A stretch of DNA of 64,000 nucleotides from Enterocloster hominis (ex Liu et al. 2021) (GCA_014385265.1 JACRTJ010000018.1:62001-126000), one strand, 5' to 3'. Numbered from the stretch's first letter, positions 28,883 to 38,064 are shown. Notes: a model not told the origin generated them from the letters alone. Numbers and translations are program-made.

Positions 28883-29848
28883 ATGGAATATAAAAGACGG
28901 GACTATTTTATCACATTTACCATGCTGGGACTTTCCGCAGCGGCCCTGATGGCGTACCAGTACGCCGGGGCCCTGCTGTTCGGCCTGGCTGAAACGTGGG
29001 CAAAAAGCCAGGAGACCGGCGTTTTCCGCTGGTTTTCCTGGCTTTTTGACTCTCCCTGGACCGCTGTGCTGGTGAAATATCTGTTCGTCATCGGCGGCGC
29101 CTATCCGATTATAGCCCTCCTTTTGTGCCGGATCCCAAAGTTTAAGGGAAAGCTTCAGCCCCTGTCCCTGGCGGCCTTTCTCCTGTGTCTCATCGCCGCC
29201 ATGGGGACCGGGAACGTTTTTAATCTTCTGGGCAATCTGGTGAACGCCTTTTTCTCCGCGTTCAACGGCAGGACCATTGAGGAAATGAACCCGGCGGCGG
29301 AGATGATGATGGACATGACGCCGTCCATGGTCATTTACGCCTGCTTTCTGGGACCGTTCATGGAGGAGCTTCTGTTCCGGGGCATGATCTTAAAACGGGC
29401 CAGACGGTTCGGGGACCGGACGGCGGTGGCGTTCACAGCGGTGCTCTTCGGGCTCATGCACGGAAACCTGCTGCAGTTTTTCTATGCGGCTTCCATCGGC
29501 CTGATCCTGGGCTACGTGGCCGTAAGGACCAGCAGCATCCGCTATACGGTCCTGATGCACATGGCCATCAATTCCTTCAGCACCGTCATGGTGGCCGGGC
29601 AGGAGCTGGTGGCAGCGGCCCTGGGAGACCTGGCAGCGGTCCCTTATTCCATGGCATTCCTGGCCTTCCTCGTTTTTATGACAGCCGGCGGGGCCATGGT
29701 CCTCTGGCGGTTCGGCCCCATCTGGTACCGCCAGGTGACGGCCCATAACGGGGAAAAGAGCCCATGGAAAAAGTATGTCTACTGGAATCCGGGATTTCTT
29801 CTGTTTCTGGGACTGTGCCTGCTGGAGATGATCGTGTACCTGTTTTGA
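28883..29848 (+). CDS. CPBP family intramembrane metalloprotease
   Basis: This 321-residue membrane protein has about seven to eight helices. The CPBP (Abi/Rce1-like) signatures are seen in order: EELLFRGMIL with the EExxxR motif, FGLMHGN with a conserved histidine, and LMHMAINSFS. Family members are prenyl-protein-protease-like or bacteriocin self-immunity proteins; its substrate is unknown. It follows htpG by 9 bases and is probably read through from the heat-shock promoter. Confidence 0.88.
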   Translation: MEYKRRDYFITFTMLGLSAAALMAYQYAGALLFGLAETWAKSQETGVFRWFSWLFDSPWTAVLVKYLFVIGGAYPIIALLLCRIPKFKGKLQPLSLAAFLLCLIAAMGTGNVFNLLGNLVNAFFSAFNGRTIEEMNPAAEMMMDMTPSMVIYACFLGPFMEELLFRGMILKRARRFGDRTAVAFTAVLFGLMHGNLLQFFYAASIGLILGYVAVRTSSIRYTVLMHMAINSFSTVMVAGQELVAAALGDLAAVPYSMAFLAFLVFMTAGGAMVLWRFGPIWYRQVTAHNGEKSPWKKYVYWNPGFLLFLGLCLLEMIVYLF

Positions 29849-29868
29849 GGAAAAGCTTTTCCGGGGGA

Positions 29869-29897
29869 TTGACTTTCCGGCAGTGAGATCCTATAAT
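29869..29897 (+). promoter_or_regulatory. Promoter of degV
   Basis: TTGACT and TATAAT are separated by 17 bases, a strong vegetative promoter, with a palindrome directly downstream. Confidence 0.88.
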
Positions 29898-29918
29898 ATG
29901 TAGTAATGATTACTACAT
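29898..29918. promoter_or_regulatory. 21-bp perfect palindrome, candidate operator
   Basis: The arms ATGTAGTAAT and ATTACTACAT flank a single central G. The palindrome begins immediately after the -10 box and covers the expected transcription start, an ideal position for repression. The TAGTAAT/ATTACTA core is unlike a hairpin terminator (no T run). The regulator is unknown. Confidence 0.8.
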
Positions 29919-29953
29919 CGCGCAGGGCGCGGTTTTAAGCTGGAGGAAGCGGT

Positions 29954-30790
29954 ATGAGATATAAGATTATAGGGGACAGCTGCCTGGATCTGACAAAGGA
30001 AATGAGAAAGGATCCCTGCTATTCCATGATCCCTCTGACACTGATGGTGGGAGAGCGGCATTTTGTGGATGACGAGACCTTTGACCAGAAGGAATTTATA
30101 AAAGTAGTAAAGGAGTACCCGGAGTGCCCGAAATCGGCCTGTCCGTCTCCGGAGATGTTCAAGGAGGCGTACTGCTGCGAGGAAGAGAACGTGTTTGTGA
30201 TCACTCTTTCCGCGGCCTTAAGCGGAAGCTATAACAGCGCGGTCCTGGCGAAGTCCCTTTATGAGGAGGAGTACGGGAAGAAAAATATCCTGGTGCTGGA
30301 TTCAAAATCTGCGTCCAGCGGCCAGTTAAATATCGCCATGTATATCCGGGAGCTCTGTGACCAGGGCCTGGAGTTTGACGAGATCTGTGAAAAGGCTGCT
30401 GCCTACCGGGACCGGATGAATACGTATTTTGTCCTGGAATCCCTGGATACGCTGAAAAAGAACGGACGCCTTACGGGGCTCCAGGCATTTTTTGCCACCA
30501 AGTTAAACATCAAGCCGGTCATGGGTGCGGACAACGGCACGATCATCAAGCTGGACCAGGCCAGGGGGATCCAGAAGGCCCTGCAGCGTATGGCGGAGAT
30601 CGCCGTGAAGGAAGCTGGGACCACAAAAGACAAGCGTCTGGTGATCGCCCACTGCAACGCCCCGGAGCGCGCCCAGTTCATGAAGGAAAAGCTCTGCTCC
30701 ATGGCAGAGTTCAAAGAGGTGGTCATCACCGATACCTGCGGGGTGTCCACCGTATACGCCAGCGACGGAGGCGTGATCTTAGCATTATAG
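29954..30790 (+). CDS. DegV family fatty-acid-binding protein
   Basis: DegV (FakB-like) proteins bind a fatty acid and present it to a FakA kinase. The 278 residues open YKIIGDSCLDLTKEM and include SACPSPEMF, the lipid-contact segment VITLSAALSGSYNSA, and ESLDTLKKNGRLTG. Full family length. GGAGGAAG lies 7 bases before the ATG. The gene stands alone between its own promoter and a bidirectional terminator. Confidence 0.92.
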   Translation: MRYKIIGDSCLDLTKEMRKDPCYSMIPLTLMVGERHFVDDETFDQKEFIKVVKEYPECPKSACPSPEMFKEAYCCEEENVFVITLSAALSGSYNSAVLAKSLYEEEYGKKNILVLDSKSASSGQLNIAMYIRELCDQGLEFDEICEKAAAYRDRMNTYFVLESLDTLKKNGRLTGLQAFFATKLNIKPVMGADNGTIIKLDQARGIQKALQRMAEIAVKEAGTTKDKRLVIAHCNAPERAQFMKEKLCSMAEFKEVVITDTCGVSTVYASDGGVILAL

Positions 30791-30801
30791 GAGCCAGAAA
30801 A

Positions 30802-30829
30802 GGGCCGGGAGTATCAGTACTCCTGGCCC
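30802..30829. terminator. Bidirectional terminator between degV and the radical SAM gene
   Basis: GGGCCGGGAGTA and TACTCCTGGCCC form a 12-bp stem with a TCAG loop. The stop codon of the minus-strand gene lies in the loop. TTTTCT follows on the minus strand, a T-rich stretch on the plus strand. Confidence 0.8.
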
Positions 30830-31737
30830 TGATAAATTTTATTTTCTTTTAGATACCTGGCCATGGAATTCAGCACCAGACGTTTGTTTCCGCTCCATAA
30901 GGGGGCCGTCAGCAGGGATCTGGGCCCGTCGCCGGTGAGCCGGTGGATCACCGTTTCCGGAGGAAGGAGCTTTAAACAGTCTCCCACCAGCTCCAGATAC
31001 TGGGAAAGCTCCAGGACCTGGAAGGCGCTCTGGCGGTACAGCCGGTCCAGGTCAGTGCCCTTTAATACATGGAGGAGCTGAAGCTTGATCCCGTCGATCT
31101 TAAGACCTGCCAGGTACCGGATGGTTTCCAGCATATCCTCACGGGTCTCACCTGGAAGCCCCAGGATCACATGGACGATGACCGTCAGGCCTGCGGCCCG
31201 CAGACGGCGGAAGGCATCCTCAAAAACGGGAAGCCCATAGCCGCGGCGGATGAACCGGGCGGTGGACTCATGGATGGTCTGGAGACCCAGCTCCACCCAT
31301 ACGGGCTTTTCCTGGTTCAGCCGGGAAAGGAGAGCCACAGTCTCATCCGGCAGACAGTCGGGCCGGGTGCCGATGGACAGGGCGCAGACCTCCGGCAGGG
31401 AGACGGCCTCTGTAAACAGGGCTTCCAGATAGGGAAGAGGGGCGTAGGTGTTGGTGTAGGACTGGAAATAGGCGATGTACAGGGCATCGGGACCGGCCTT
31501 TTTCTCCACCAGTTTTTTTGCCAGGTCCGCCTGCTCACGGAGAGAGAGCCGCTTTTTGGCGGCAAAATCCCCGGAGCCGCCCTGACTGCAGAAGATGCAG
31601 CCTCCCCGGCCCACAGAGCCGTCCCGGTTGGGACAGGTCATGCCGCCGTCCAGGGCCAGCTTATATACTTTTCTGCCAAACATTTCTTTTAAATGAAAAT
31701 CCAGGGAATGATAGGGTTTTCCGTTCCAGCTGTTCAT
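30814..31737 (-). CDS. TIGR01212/YtqA-type radical SAM protein
   Basis: This 307-residue radical-SAM protein has the long-spaced cluster motif seen in TCPNRDGSVGRGGCIFCSQGG, characteristic of the YtqA/YhcC group. Also seen are YFQSYTNTYAPL, SIGTRPDCLPDE and VELGLQTIHEST. The molecular function of the group is unknown. It is convergent with degV and divergent from the galactokinase gene. Confidence 0.9.
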   Translation of the reverse strand: MNSWNGKPYHSLDFHLKEMFGRKVYKLALDGGMTCPNRDGSVGRGGCIFCSQGGSGDFAAKKRLSLREQADLAKKLVEKKAGPDALYIAYFQSYTNTYAPLPYLEALFTEAVSLPEVCALSIGTRPDCLPDETVALLSRLNQEKPVWVELGLQTIHESTARFIRRGYGLPVFEDAFRRLRAAGLTVIVHVILGLPGETREDMLETIRYLAGLKIDGIKLQLLHVLKGTDLDRLYRQSAFQVLELSQYLELVGDCLKLLPPETVIHRLTGDGPRSLLTAPLWSGNKRLVLNSMARYLKENKIYQGQEY

Positions 31738-31764
31738 GTTTTACAAAACCTTTCCACGAAACTA

Positions 31765-31794
31765 TTGCAAGTATGTCGGTATCTATTATATAAT
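31765..31794 (+). promoter_or_regulatory. Promoter of the galactokinase gene
   Basis: TTGCAA and TATAAT are separated by 18 bases, about 60 bases before the chosen start codon. Confidence 0.75.
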
Positions 31795-31852
31795 GGGAAA
31801 AGGCTGGCTGGCAAGGACCAATGACAGCCATATGGAAAAAGGAGATGGATCG

Positions 31853-33139
31853 ATGGAAAAAAATTTGCTGTTACAGCAGCTGGACGGCGGGAAGGCCGCG
31901 GACTTCCTGGAAAAAATGTATGGAAAGGACCATGCAAAGGAAAATAAAAACCGGTATCTCCATGTAATGGAGGGCTTTGTCCAGGCCTTTAAAAATACAG
32001 ACATGTATCTGTTCACCTCCGCTGGCCGTACAGAGATCAGCGGAAACCACACGGACCACAACCATGGAAAGGTCCTGGCAGGAAGCATCAACCTGGACTG
32101 TGTGGCTGCGGCCGCAGCCAACGGGACCGATGAGATCCATATCATCAGCGAGACCTACAACCAGAGGTTTACGATCCGCCTGGACGACCTTTCTCCCAGC
32201 GAAAAGATGGCGGGGACCATCGATCTGACCAAGGGAATGTTAATGGGCTTTCAGGAGATGGGATACAGGATCGGCGGCTTTGACGCCTTTATCACCAGCA
32301 ACGTCATCAGCGCTGCCGGAGTCAGCTCCTCTGCATCTTATGAGATGCTGATCTGCTCCATGATCAATACCTTCTTTAACGGGAATAAAGTGGATGTGGT
32401 CACCTACGCCCATGTGGGAAAATATGCGGAAAACAAATACTGGAACAAAGCTTCCGGCCTGCTGGACCAGATGGCCTGCGCCGTGGGCGGCATGATCACC
32501 ATTGATTTTAAGGATCCCTTAAAGCCAGTGGTGGAAAAGATCGATTATGATTTCGGAGCCCAGGACCACAGCCTGATCATTGTCCAGACAGGAAAGGGCC
32601 ATGCGGATCTCAGCGCAGAATACTCCTCCATCCCCTCGGATATGAAAAAGGTGGCTGCCGTGTTCGGAAAAGAGGTCTGCGCCGATATCACAGAGGAAGA
32701 GGTCATCGCGCGTGTGACCGAGGTGAAGGAAAAGGCCGGGGACCGGGCGCTCCTTCGGGCGCTTCATTTCTTCGAGGAAAATAAGCGGGTGGAGAAGGAA
32801 GTCTGCGCCTTAAAGGAGGACCGGTTTGAGGACTTCCTGGAGCTGATCACTGAATCAGGCAATTCCTCCTGGAAGTGGCTCCAGAACTGTTATGTGCCGG
32901 GAAGCGAGGAGCAGGGCATTACCACCGCTCTGGCCCTTACAGAGCTGTTCCTTAAGGAAAAGGGATGCGGAGCCTGCCGGGTACACGGCGGCGGTTTTGC
33001 CGGCGTGATCATGGCCATGATCCCCAATGCCCTGGCAGACGAGTATATTGCATACATAGAAAAAGCCATGGGCCAGGGAAGCGCCTACCGTATGAGCATC
33101 CGTCCCTATGGTGCCGTGTGTGTTAATGATTTTATATAA
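31853..33139 (+). CDS. galK: Galactokinase (GHMP kinase family)
   Basis: Phosphorylates galactose at C1 for the Leloir pathway. The 428 residues carry the galactokinase signature in an atypical form (GRTEISGNHTDHNHGKVL, where the usual form is GEHTDY), the GHMP ATP site AAGVSSSASYEML and the C-terminal CGACRVHGGGFAG. The HTDH variant is common among clostridial members, which are larger than E. coli GalK. The ATG at 31853 is chosen for AAGGAG 9 bases before it and because it lies downstream of the promoter. No galT or galE adjoins, so another sugar substrate is conceivable. Confidence 0.87.
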   Translation: MEKNLLLQQLDGGKAADFLEKMYGKDHAKENKNRYLHVMEGFVQAFKNTDMYLFTSAGRTEISGNHTDHNHGKVLAGSINLDCVAAAAANGTDEIHIISETYNQRFTIRLDDLSPSEKMAGTIDLTKGMLMGFQEMGYRIGGFDAFITSNVISAAGVSSSASYEMLICSMINTFFNGNKVDVVTYAHVGKYAENKYWNKASGLLDQMACAVGGMITIDFKDPLKPVVEKIDYDFGAQDHSLIIVQTGKGHADLSAEYSSIPSDMKKVAAVFGKEVCADITEEEVIARVTEVKEKAGDRALLRALHFFEENKRVEKEVCALKEDRFEDFLELITESGNSSWKWLQNCYVPGSEEQGITTALALTELFLKEKGCGACRVHGGGFAGVIMAMIPNALADEYIAYIEKAMGQGSAYRMSIRPYGAVCVNDFI

Positions 33140-33140
33140 G

Positions 33141-34142
33141 ATGGGATACAGAAAAAGAAACAGAACACCTGGCCGGCCATTGCGGCTTCTGGCGGCAGCG
33201 GCTCTTCTGGGAAGCGCCCTGGCGCTTTGGGGCTGCGCTCCGGACGAGGAGGCAAAGAGAGAGCGGCAGTGTGTGACTCTGGCCGGAGGACTCCACGGGG
33301 AGCTCATTCACAGGGAGGCCATCGCCCTGGCTGATTCAGTTAATACCTCTGAGTCCACGGTCTATGTGGAGCTGAAGGAGTCCAAGGGCTCTCCTGTGAG
33401 CCTGGAAAACCTGTGCCAGGGGAAATATGATCTGGCCCTGGTATCTGGAGATGTGGTATATGATGCCTGGAACGGGGAAGGGACCTTTGAGGGAGAGAAA
33501 AAAGAGAATTTCCGCATCCTCATGGCCTGTTATCCTGCGGCGTCCCAGTGGCTGGCCCGGAAGGACTCGGGCCTGGCCTTCGTCCATGAACTGGACGGCC
33601 GGAATCTTTCAGCCGGAACGGCGTTTTCGGAGACGGGAATGGTCTCTGCGGCGGCCTTTGACGCCCTGGATATGGATGTGAAGGAAGAAAATTTCTGGCA
33701 GCGGGGGATCGAAAACAGTACAGGGATCTTAAGAGACGGGACCGTGGACGGGATCCACGGCTTCCTGGAGGCTCCCGCAGACGTTTTCATCAGACTCTCA
33801 GAGGAAATGGAGGTTTCAGTCCTTTCCTATACGGAGGAGGAGCTGGACAGGATCCTGGAGATTAATCCGGGATACCAGAGGCTCACGCTCCCGGCAGGAA
33901 CATACAGGGGTCAGGAGGAGCCTGTGAGGACCTTTGGCTTTCCGGTGTTTTTATGCGCCGGAGCGGAGATGGAGGATGGGCTGGCCTATGAGATCGTCAG
34001 GGCCATGGATGAAAATATAGGAAAAGCGGGAGATCCGCGCCTGGCGGCCATGGAGGATAAATCCTTTTTATGCCAGGATGGGTCTGGGCTCCTTCACGAA
34101 GGGGCCAGACGGTATTATCAGGAAAAGGGATATATAGATTAA
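33141..34142 (+). CDS. Lipoprotein, TAXI/TRAP-type solute-binding protein, no transporter partner
   Basis: This 333-residue protein has a lipoprotein signal (LRLLAAAALLGSALALWGC, cysteine about residue 32). The mature part resembles TAXI-type TRAP solute receptors: VTLAGGLHGELIHREAIALAD, GKYDLALVSGDVVYDA and VDGIHGFLEAPA. No TRAP permease gene is near. The start directly abuts the galactokinase stop and no ribosome site is visible, so translation is probably coupled; ATGs at 33126 and 33108 inside galK are alternatives. Confidence 0.65.
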   Translation: MGYRKRNRTPGRPLRLLAAAALLGSALALWGCAPDEEAKRERQCVTLAGGLHGELIHREAIALADSVNTSESTVYVELKESKGSPVSLENLCQGKYDLALVSGDVVYDAWNGEGTFEGEKKENFRILMACYPAASQWLARKDSGLAFVHELDGRNLSAGTAFSETGMVSAAAFDALDMDVKEENFWQRGIENSTGILRDGTVDGIHGFLEAPADVFIRLSEEMEVSVLSYTEEELDRILEINPGYQRLTLPAGTYRGQEEPVRTFGFPVFLCAGAEMEDGLAYEIVRAMDENIGKAGDPRLAAMEDKSFLCQDGSGLLHEGARRYYQEKGYID

Positions 34143-34185
34143 ACAGCTAAAAATAGCGGCGGCTTTACGCAAGGAGGGTTATGTT

Positions 34186-35124
34186 ATGTTATATAAGCAG
34201 CTTATCGAACTTTTCGATATCTTAGACAGCGCTTCGGCATCCGGAGCACAGGTGGTGGAATATTTCCGCTCCATCGTTCCGGACTGTCAGGTGGAGACTT
34301 ACCCGTTGGAGGGGCCCAAGGGCCACACAGATATGGTGCGGATCCTGATCCCCGGAAGGAACGGAAAGAGCAAAGGCGGCTCTGCAAAGACCATGGGCAT
34401 CTTAGGCCGTCTGGGCGGCCTGGGAGCAAGACCGGAGCAGCTGGGCTTCGTTTCTGACGGAGACGGCGCTTTAACGGCTCTGGCAGTGGCTGCAAAGCTT
34501 CTGGATATGCAGAAAAAGGGTGATTTCTTAGAGGGAGACGTATTTATCTCTACCCACGTTTGTCCCGACGCGCCCACCACGCCCCATGAGCCCGTTCCGT
34601 TCATGAACTCCCCGGTTGAGACCTGGCAGGTAAATAAGGAAGAGGTTACCGATGACCTGGACGCCGTTTTAGTGGTGGATACCACCAAGGGCAACCGGAT
34701 CATCAATCACCGCGGCTTTGCCATCTCCCCCACTGTGAAGGAGGGATACATCTTACGGGTCAGCGAGGATCTTCTGGATGTAATGATCAGCACCACAGGA
34801 CGGCTGCCCCACGTATTTGCCTTAAGCCAGCAGGATATCACTCCCTACGGAAACGGCCTGTACCACTTAAACAGCATTTTACAGCCGGCAACAGCCACCA
34901 AGGCCCCGGTGGTAGGCGTGGCAGTGACCACAGAGACCACAGTGGCAGGCTGTGCCACCGGAGCTACCCATCTGGAGGACCTGGAGGATGCAGGACGGTT
35001 TATGCTGGAGGCAGCCAAGGCCTTTGGAAATGGTCTGTGCTCCTTCTACGATGAGGAGGAATTTGGACGGATCCAGAAGCTGTACGGCTCCATGGAGCAC
35101 TTCCAGACCCTGGGGAAACAGTAA
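34186..35124 (+). CDS. DUF1177 family protein
   Basis: This 312-residue protein matches the DUF1177 family: LYKQLIELFDILDSASASG, GPKGHTDMVRILIPG, and a stretch THVCPDAPTTPHEPVPFMNSP. Function is unknown; the layout is reminiscent of a peptidase-like fold but no catalytic claim is warranted. AAGGAGGG lies 7 bases before the ATG at 34186. Another ATG at 34181 is out of frame. Confidence 0.75.
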   Translation: MLYKQLIELFDILDSASASGAQVVEYFRSIVPDCQVETYPLEGPKGHTDMVRILIPGRNGKSKGGSAKTMGILGRLGGLGARPEQLGFVSDGDGALTALAVAAKLLDMQKKGDFLEGDVFISTHVCPDAPTTPHEPVPFMNSPVETWQVNKEEVTDDLDAVLVVDTTKGNRIINHRGFAISPTVKEGYILRVSEDLLDVMISTTGRLPHVFALSQQDITPYGNGLYHLNSILQPATATKAPVVGVAVTTETTVAGCATGATHLEDLEDAGRFMLEAAKAFGNGLCSFYDEEEFGRIQKLYGSMEHFQTLGKQ

Positions 35125-35206
35125 TCGGAGAGTTATAAAACATCGGCTTCGATGCATGTCGAAAAACAGGGAAATACATGGTATTTTGAGAAATGTCTGA
35201 TAAAAT

Positions 35207-35233
35207 CATATTGAAAGGAGGTCTTTCAATATG
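35207..35233 (+). promoter_or_regulatory. Perfect inverted repeat clamping the ribosome site and start codon
   Basis: CATATTGAAAG and CTTTCAATATG are perfect 11-base arms around GAGGT. In RNA the ribosome site would be split between stem and loop and the AUG would lie at the base of the stem. In DNA the 11-5-11 layout also resembles a tyrosine-recombinase core site, which normally has a 6-8 base spacer. Confidence 0.85.
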
Positions 35234-36037
35234 AGAGAAGACGATTTTGAGGTATATCTCCGGAACACGAATCTGTCGGAAAATACCATCGCATCCTACA
35301 AATTTGCTGTCAAGCAGTATTTCGGCCAGTTCGATACGGTGACGCAGAAAAAGCTGCGGGACCATAAGATGTGGCTGATCGAATCCTATAAGCCCAAAAC
35401 GGTGAATTTAAGGATCCGCGCCATCAACTGCTACCTGGACAGCATTGGAAAGGGAGAGTGGAAGCTGCAGTTTGTAAAGGTGCAGCAGAAGGCCTTTCTG
35501 GAGAATGTGATCAGCGAGGCGGATTATGAGTATTTTAAAAGCTGCTTAAAGCGGGACGGAGAGCTGTTCTGGTATTTTGCAGTCCGCTTTATGGCAGCCA
35601 CCGGGGTCCGGGTCAGCGAGCTGATCCAGATCAAGGCGGAGCATGTACAGATCGGATATATGGATCTGTATTCCAAAGGCGGAAAGCTGAGGCGGATCTA
35701 CATACCGAAGCTTTTGCAGGAGGAGGCGCTGGCCTGGTTGGAAGGAAGAAACCAGACCAGCGGCTTTCTTTTTTTAAACAAGCAGGGACGCCGGATCACC
35801 ACCAGGGGCGTGGCGGGACAGCTGAAGGTCATGGCCCTCCGGTACGGCATCGATCCGGCGGTGGCCTATCCCCATTCCTTCCGCCACCGGTTTGCCAAAA
35901 GCTTTCTGGAACGGTTCAATGACCTGGCCCTGCTGGCGGACCTTATGGGACATGAGAGCATTGAGACCACCAGGATCTATCTGAGGAGGACCAGCACCGA
36001 GCAGCAGGCCATCGTGGACCGTGTGGTGGACTGGTGA
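35231..36037 (+). CDS. Tyrosine recombinase (XerC/D-like integrase)
   Basis: This 268-residue tyrosine recombinase has an N-terminal SAM-like DNA-binding domain (NLSENTIASYKFAVKQYF, about residues 14-31) and a catalytic domain with arginine I in ATGVRVSEL, lysine in YSKGGKLRRI, the HSFRHRF box (His and Arg II), GHESIETT and the nucleophilic tyrosine in RIYLR. All catalytic residues are present. It stands alone, without an excisionase. Roles could be a local invertase or a phage remnant integrase. Its start codon is inside a perfect hairpin. Confidence 0.9.
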   Translation: MREDDFEVYLRNTNLSENTIASYKFAVKQYFGQFDTVTQKKLRDHKMWLIESYKPKTVNLRIRAINCYLDSIGKGEWKLQFVKVQQKAFLENVISEADYEYFKSCLKRDGELFWYFAVRFMAATGVRVSELIQIKAEHVQIGYMDLYSKGGKLRRIYIPKLLQEEALAWLEGRNQTSGFLFLNKQGRRITTRGVAGQLKVMALRYGIDPAVAYPHSFRHRFAKSFLERFNDLALLADLMGHESIETTRIYLRRTSTEQQAIVDRVVDW

Positions 36038-36114
36038 GGCCTGGTACGGCGTATTTTCCACTCTTTCCTCATGAAATCGTAAGAAAAATATCATGGTTCA
36101 TCCCGGGAAAAAAT

Positions 36115-36144
36115 TTGACAGGAACCCTTATAATCTGCTAAAAT
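36115..36144 (+). promoter_or_regulatory. Promoter of the NlpC/P60 gene
   Basis: TTGACA and TAAAAT are separated by 18 bases. A TATAAT closer to the -35 is at the wrong spacing. The leader is about 50 bases. Confidence 0.7.
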
Positions 36145-36195
36145 GGGTTACGGTATGTATATAAATCCGGAAATTCCCGGAGATGGAGAGTATCA

Positions 36196-37980
36196 ATGAC
36201 GGATGAAGAGAAAGTAACGGAAAAAAAGAATAAGGTACAGCCGGAGGAGAATATTGAACGGCTGAAAAAGATCCGGCAGAAACGGACCAGCGGCGTTTCC
36301 ATGAAATATATGGCGGGCGCAGGCGCGGCTGTAGCAGTCGTGATCGTCGTGGCTGTGGCTGGAGGCGTTCTGGGAAAGAGCGGGGAAAGCCGGGCCGGAA
36401 GGATAAAGGTGGAGACCGTAGAGGCGTCCCTGGAGACGACGGCTCCGCCGGAGACCAGCGGGGAACCGGCGTCCATTGTTCTGGAGACCACCCTTTCGGC
36501 GGAGGAGATCGCCGAGAAGGAGCATGATGAGGCGGTCCAGAAGGTCCTGGACGGTTATGCAAACTTGGGGATCGCCGGGGTATCCGGCTATCTGAATGTG
36601 AGAAAGATCCCGGAGACCTATGGAGAGGTGGTGGGAAAGCTTTTAAGCGGCGGTGCCTGTGAGATCATCGACACCTCCACCGACGGCTGGTATAAAATAT
36701 CCTCCGGCGGCGTCACCGGCTATGTCAGCTCCCAGTATATCTATACGGGCGACAAGGCGAGGGAGGTGGCGGCGGAAAACGTCATCCAGCGGGCAGTGGT
36801 CAGCACAGATAAACTGAATGTGAGAAAAGAGCCCAGCCAGGACAGCGAGATCATGGGCCAGGTCTATAAGGACGAGCGGTATCCGGTGGAGAGCATCCAG
36901 GACGGCTGGGTGCAGATCGACGACGGATATCTTTCCGCAGACTATGTGACCGTCCGCTATGCCCTCAATGAGGCCCGGAAGCAGGATATGCGGACCACGG
37001 TCTTAAGTCTTTATGAGAATCTGGGCGTTTCCAACGTGAGCAACTATCTGAACGTCCGGGATAAGGCCAGCGAAAGAGACGGAAAGATCATTGCAAAGCT
37101 GCCCAGCAACGCGGGCTGTGATATCCTGGAGACCACGGATGACGGATGGTATAAGATCCGCTCCGGAAAGATCACGGGTTATGTGAAGTCAGAGTACATA
37201 CTGACAGGCCAGCAGGCGGAGGATAAGGCCATGCAGGTGGCAAAGCTCATGGCCATTGCCAACACCGACGGCGTCAATGTCCGGTCCGAGCCCAATACGG
37301 AATCCAGGATCTGGACCCAGATCGCCAGCAGCGAAAAGTTCCTGGTGGTCAGCCAGCAGGACGGCTGGGTGGAGATCGAGCTGGATGATTCCACTGCGTT
37401 CATCTCCAGCGATTATGTGGATGTGAAATATGGCCTCAATGAGGCGATCCCCTATACTCCGGTGGTGGAGGCCCCGGCAAAAGGAAATGGAAGCACTGGA
37501 AGCTCTAAGCCGTCTGGCGGGACCACGTCAAAGCCTGGTAAGGGCGGAAGCTCCAAGCCATCCGGCGGAAGCGCCAACGACGGGGCGGCCGGTTCCAGCG
37601 CAGGAAGCGTTTCCTCGAAACGGGCCCAGATCGCCAACTATGCCGTGCAGTTTGTGGGCAATCCTTACGTATGGGGAGGCACGAGCCTTACAAACGGCGC
37701 GGACTGCTCTGGCTTTACCATGTCTGTCATGGCCCACTTTGGGGTATCCCTGCCCCACAGCTCTGCGGCCCAGGCAAACTGCGGAAAATCCATCAAATCC
37801 AGCCAGATGCGGCCTGGAGATCTGGTATTCTATTCCGGCAGCGGCGGCGGGATCAACCATGTGGCCCTTTATATCGGCAACGGCCAGGTGGTCCATGCCT
37901 CCAGTAAGCGGACGGGAATCAAGATCTCTTCCTGGAATTACAGGAGCCCGTCCAAGATCGTCAACGTGCTGGGAGACTAA
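36196..37980 (+). CDS. SH3-repeat NlpC/P60 peptidoglycan endopeptidase
   Basis: This 594-residue cell-wall hydrolase has an N-terminal charged segment and one membrane helix (about residues 36-56). Four bacterial SH3 domains follow, at about 125-190 (YLNVRKIP), 200-260 (LNVRKEPS), 280-340 (YLNVRDKAS) and 350-415 (GVNVRSEPN). A Gly/Ser/Lys/Pro linker (about 425-475) leads to a C-terminal C40 domain with the catalytic Cys504 in ADCSGF and His555 in INHVALYIG. By family it cuts gamma-D-Glu-diamino-acid bonds in stem peptides while tethered to the membrane. It has its own promoter. Confidence 0.92.
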   Translation: MTDEEKVTEKKNKVQPEENIERLKKIRQKRTSGVSMKYMAGAGAAVAVVIVVAVAGGVLGKSGESRAGRIKVETVEASLETTAPPETSGEPASIVLETTLSAEEIAEKEHDEAVQKVLDGYANLGIAGVSGYLNVRKIPETYGEVVGKLLSGGACEIIDTSTDGWYKISSGGVTGYVSSQYIYTGDKAREVAAENVIQRAVVSTDKLNVRKEPSQDSEIMGQVYKDERYPVESIQDGWVQIDDGYLSADYVTVRYALNEARKQDMRTTVLSLYENLGVSNVSNYLNVRDKASERDGKIIAKLPSNAGCDILETTDDGWYKIRSGKITGYVKSEYILTGQQAEDKAMQVAKLMAIANTDGVNVRSEPNTESRIWTQIASSEKFLVVSQQDGWVEIELDDSTAFISSDYVDVKYGLNEAIPYTPVVEAPAKGNGSTGSSKPSGGTTSKPGKGGSSKPSGGSANDGAAGSSAGSVSSKRAQIANYAVQFVGNPYVWGGTSLTNGADCSGFTMSVMAHFGVSLPHSSAAQANCGKSIKSSQMRPGDLVFYSGSGGGINHVALYIGNGQVVHASSKRTGIKISSWNYRSPSKIVNVLGD

Positions 37981-38064
37981 TGCGGCAGCGGCTGGCTTCC
38001 TCCGCCGGAGGAGCCCGGCCGGGGCAGGTCTTTGGTTTTCTGGCTGCGGAATGGAAAAGCCTGC

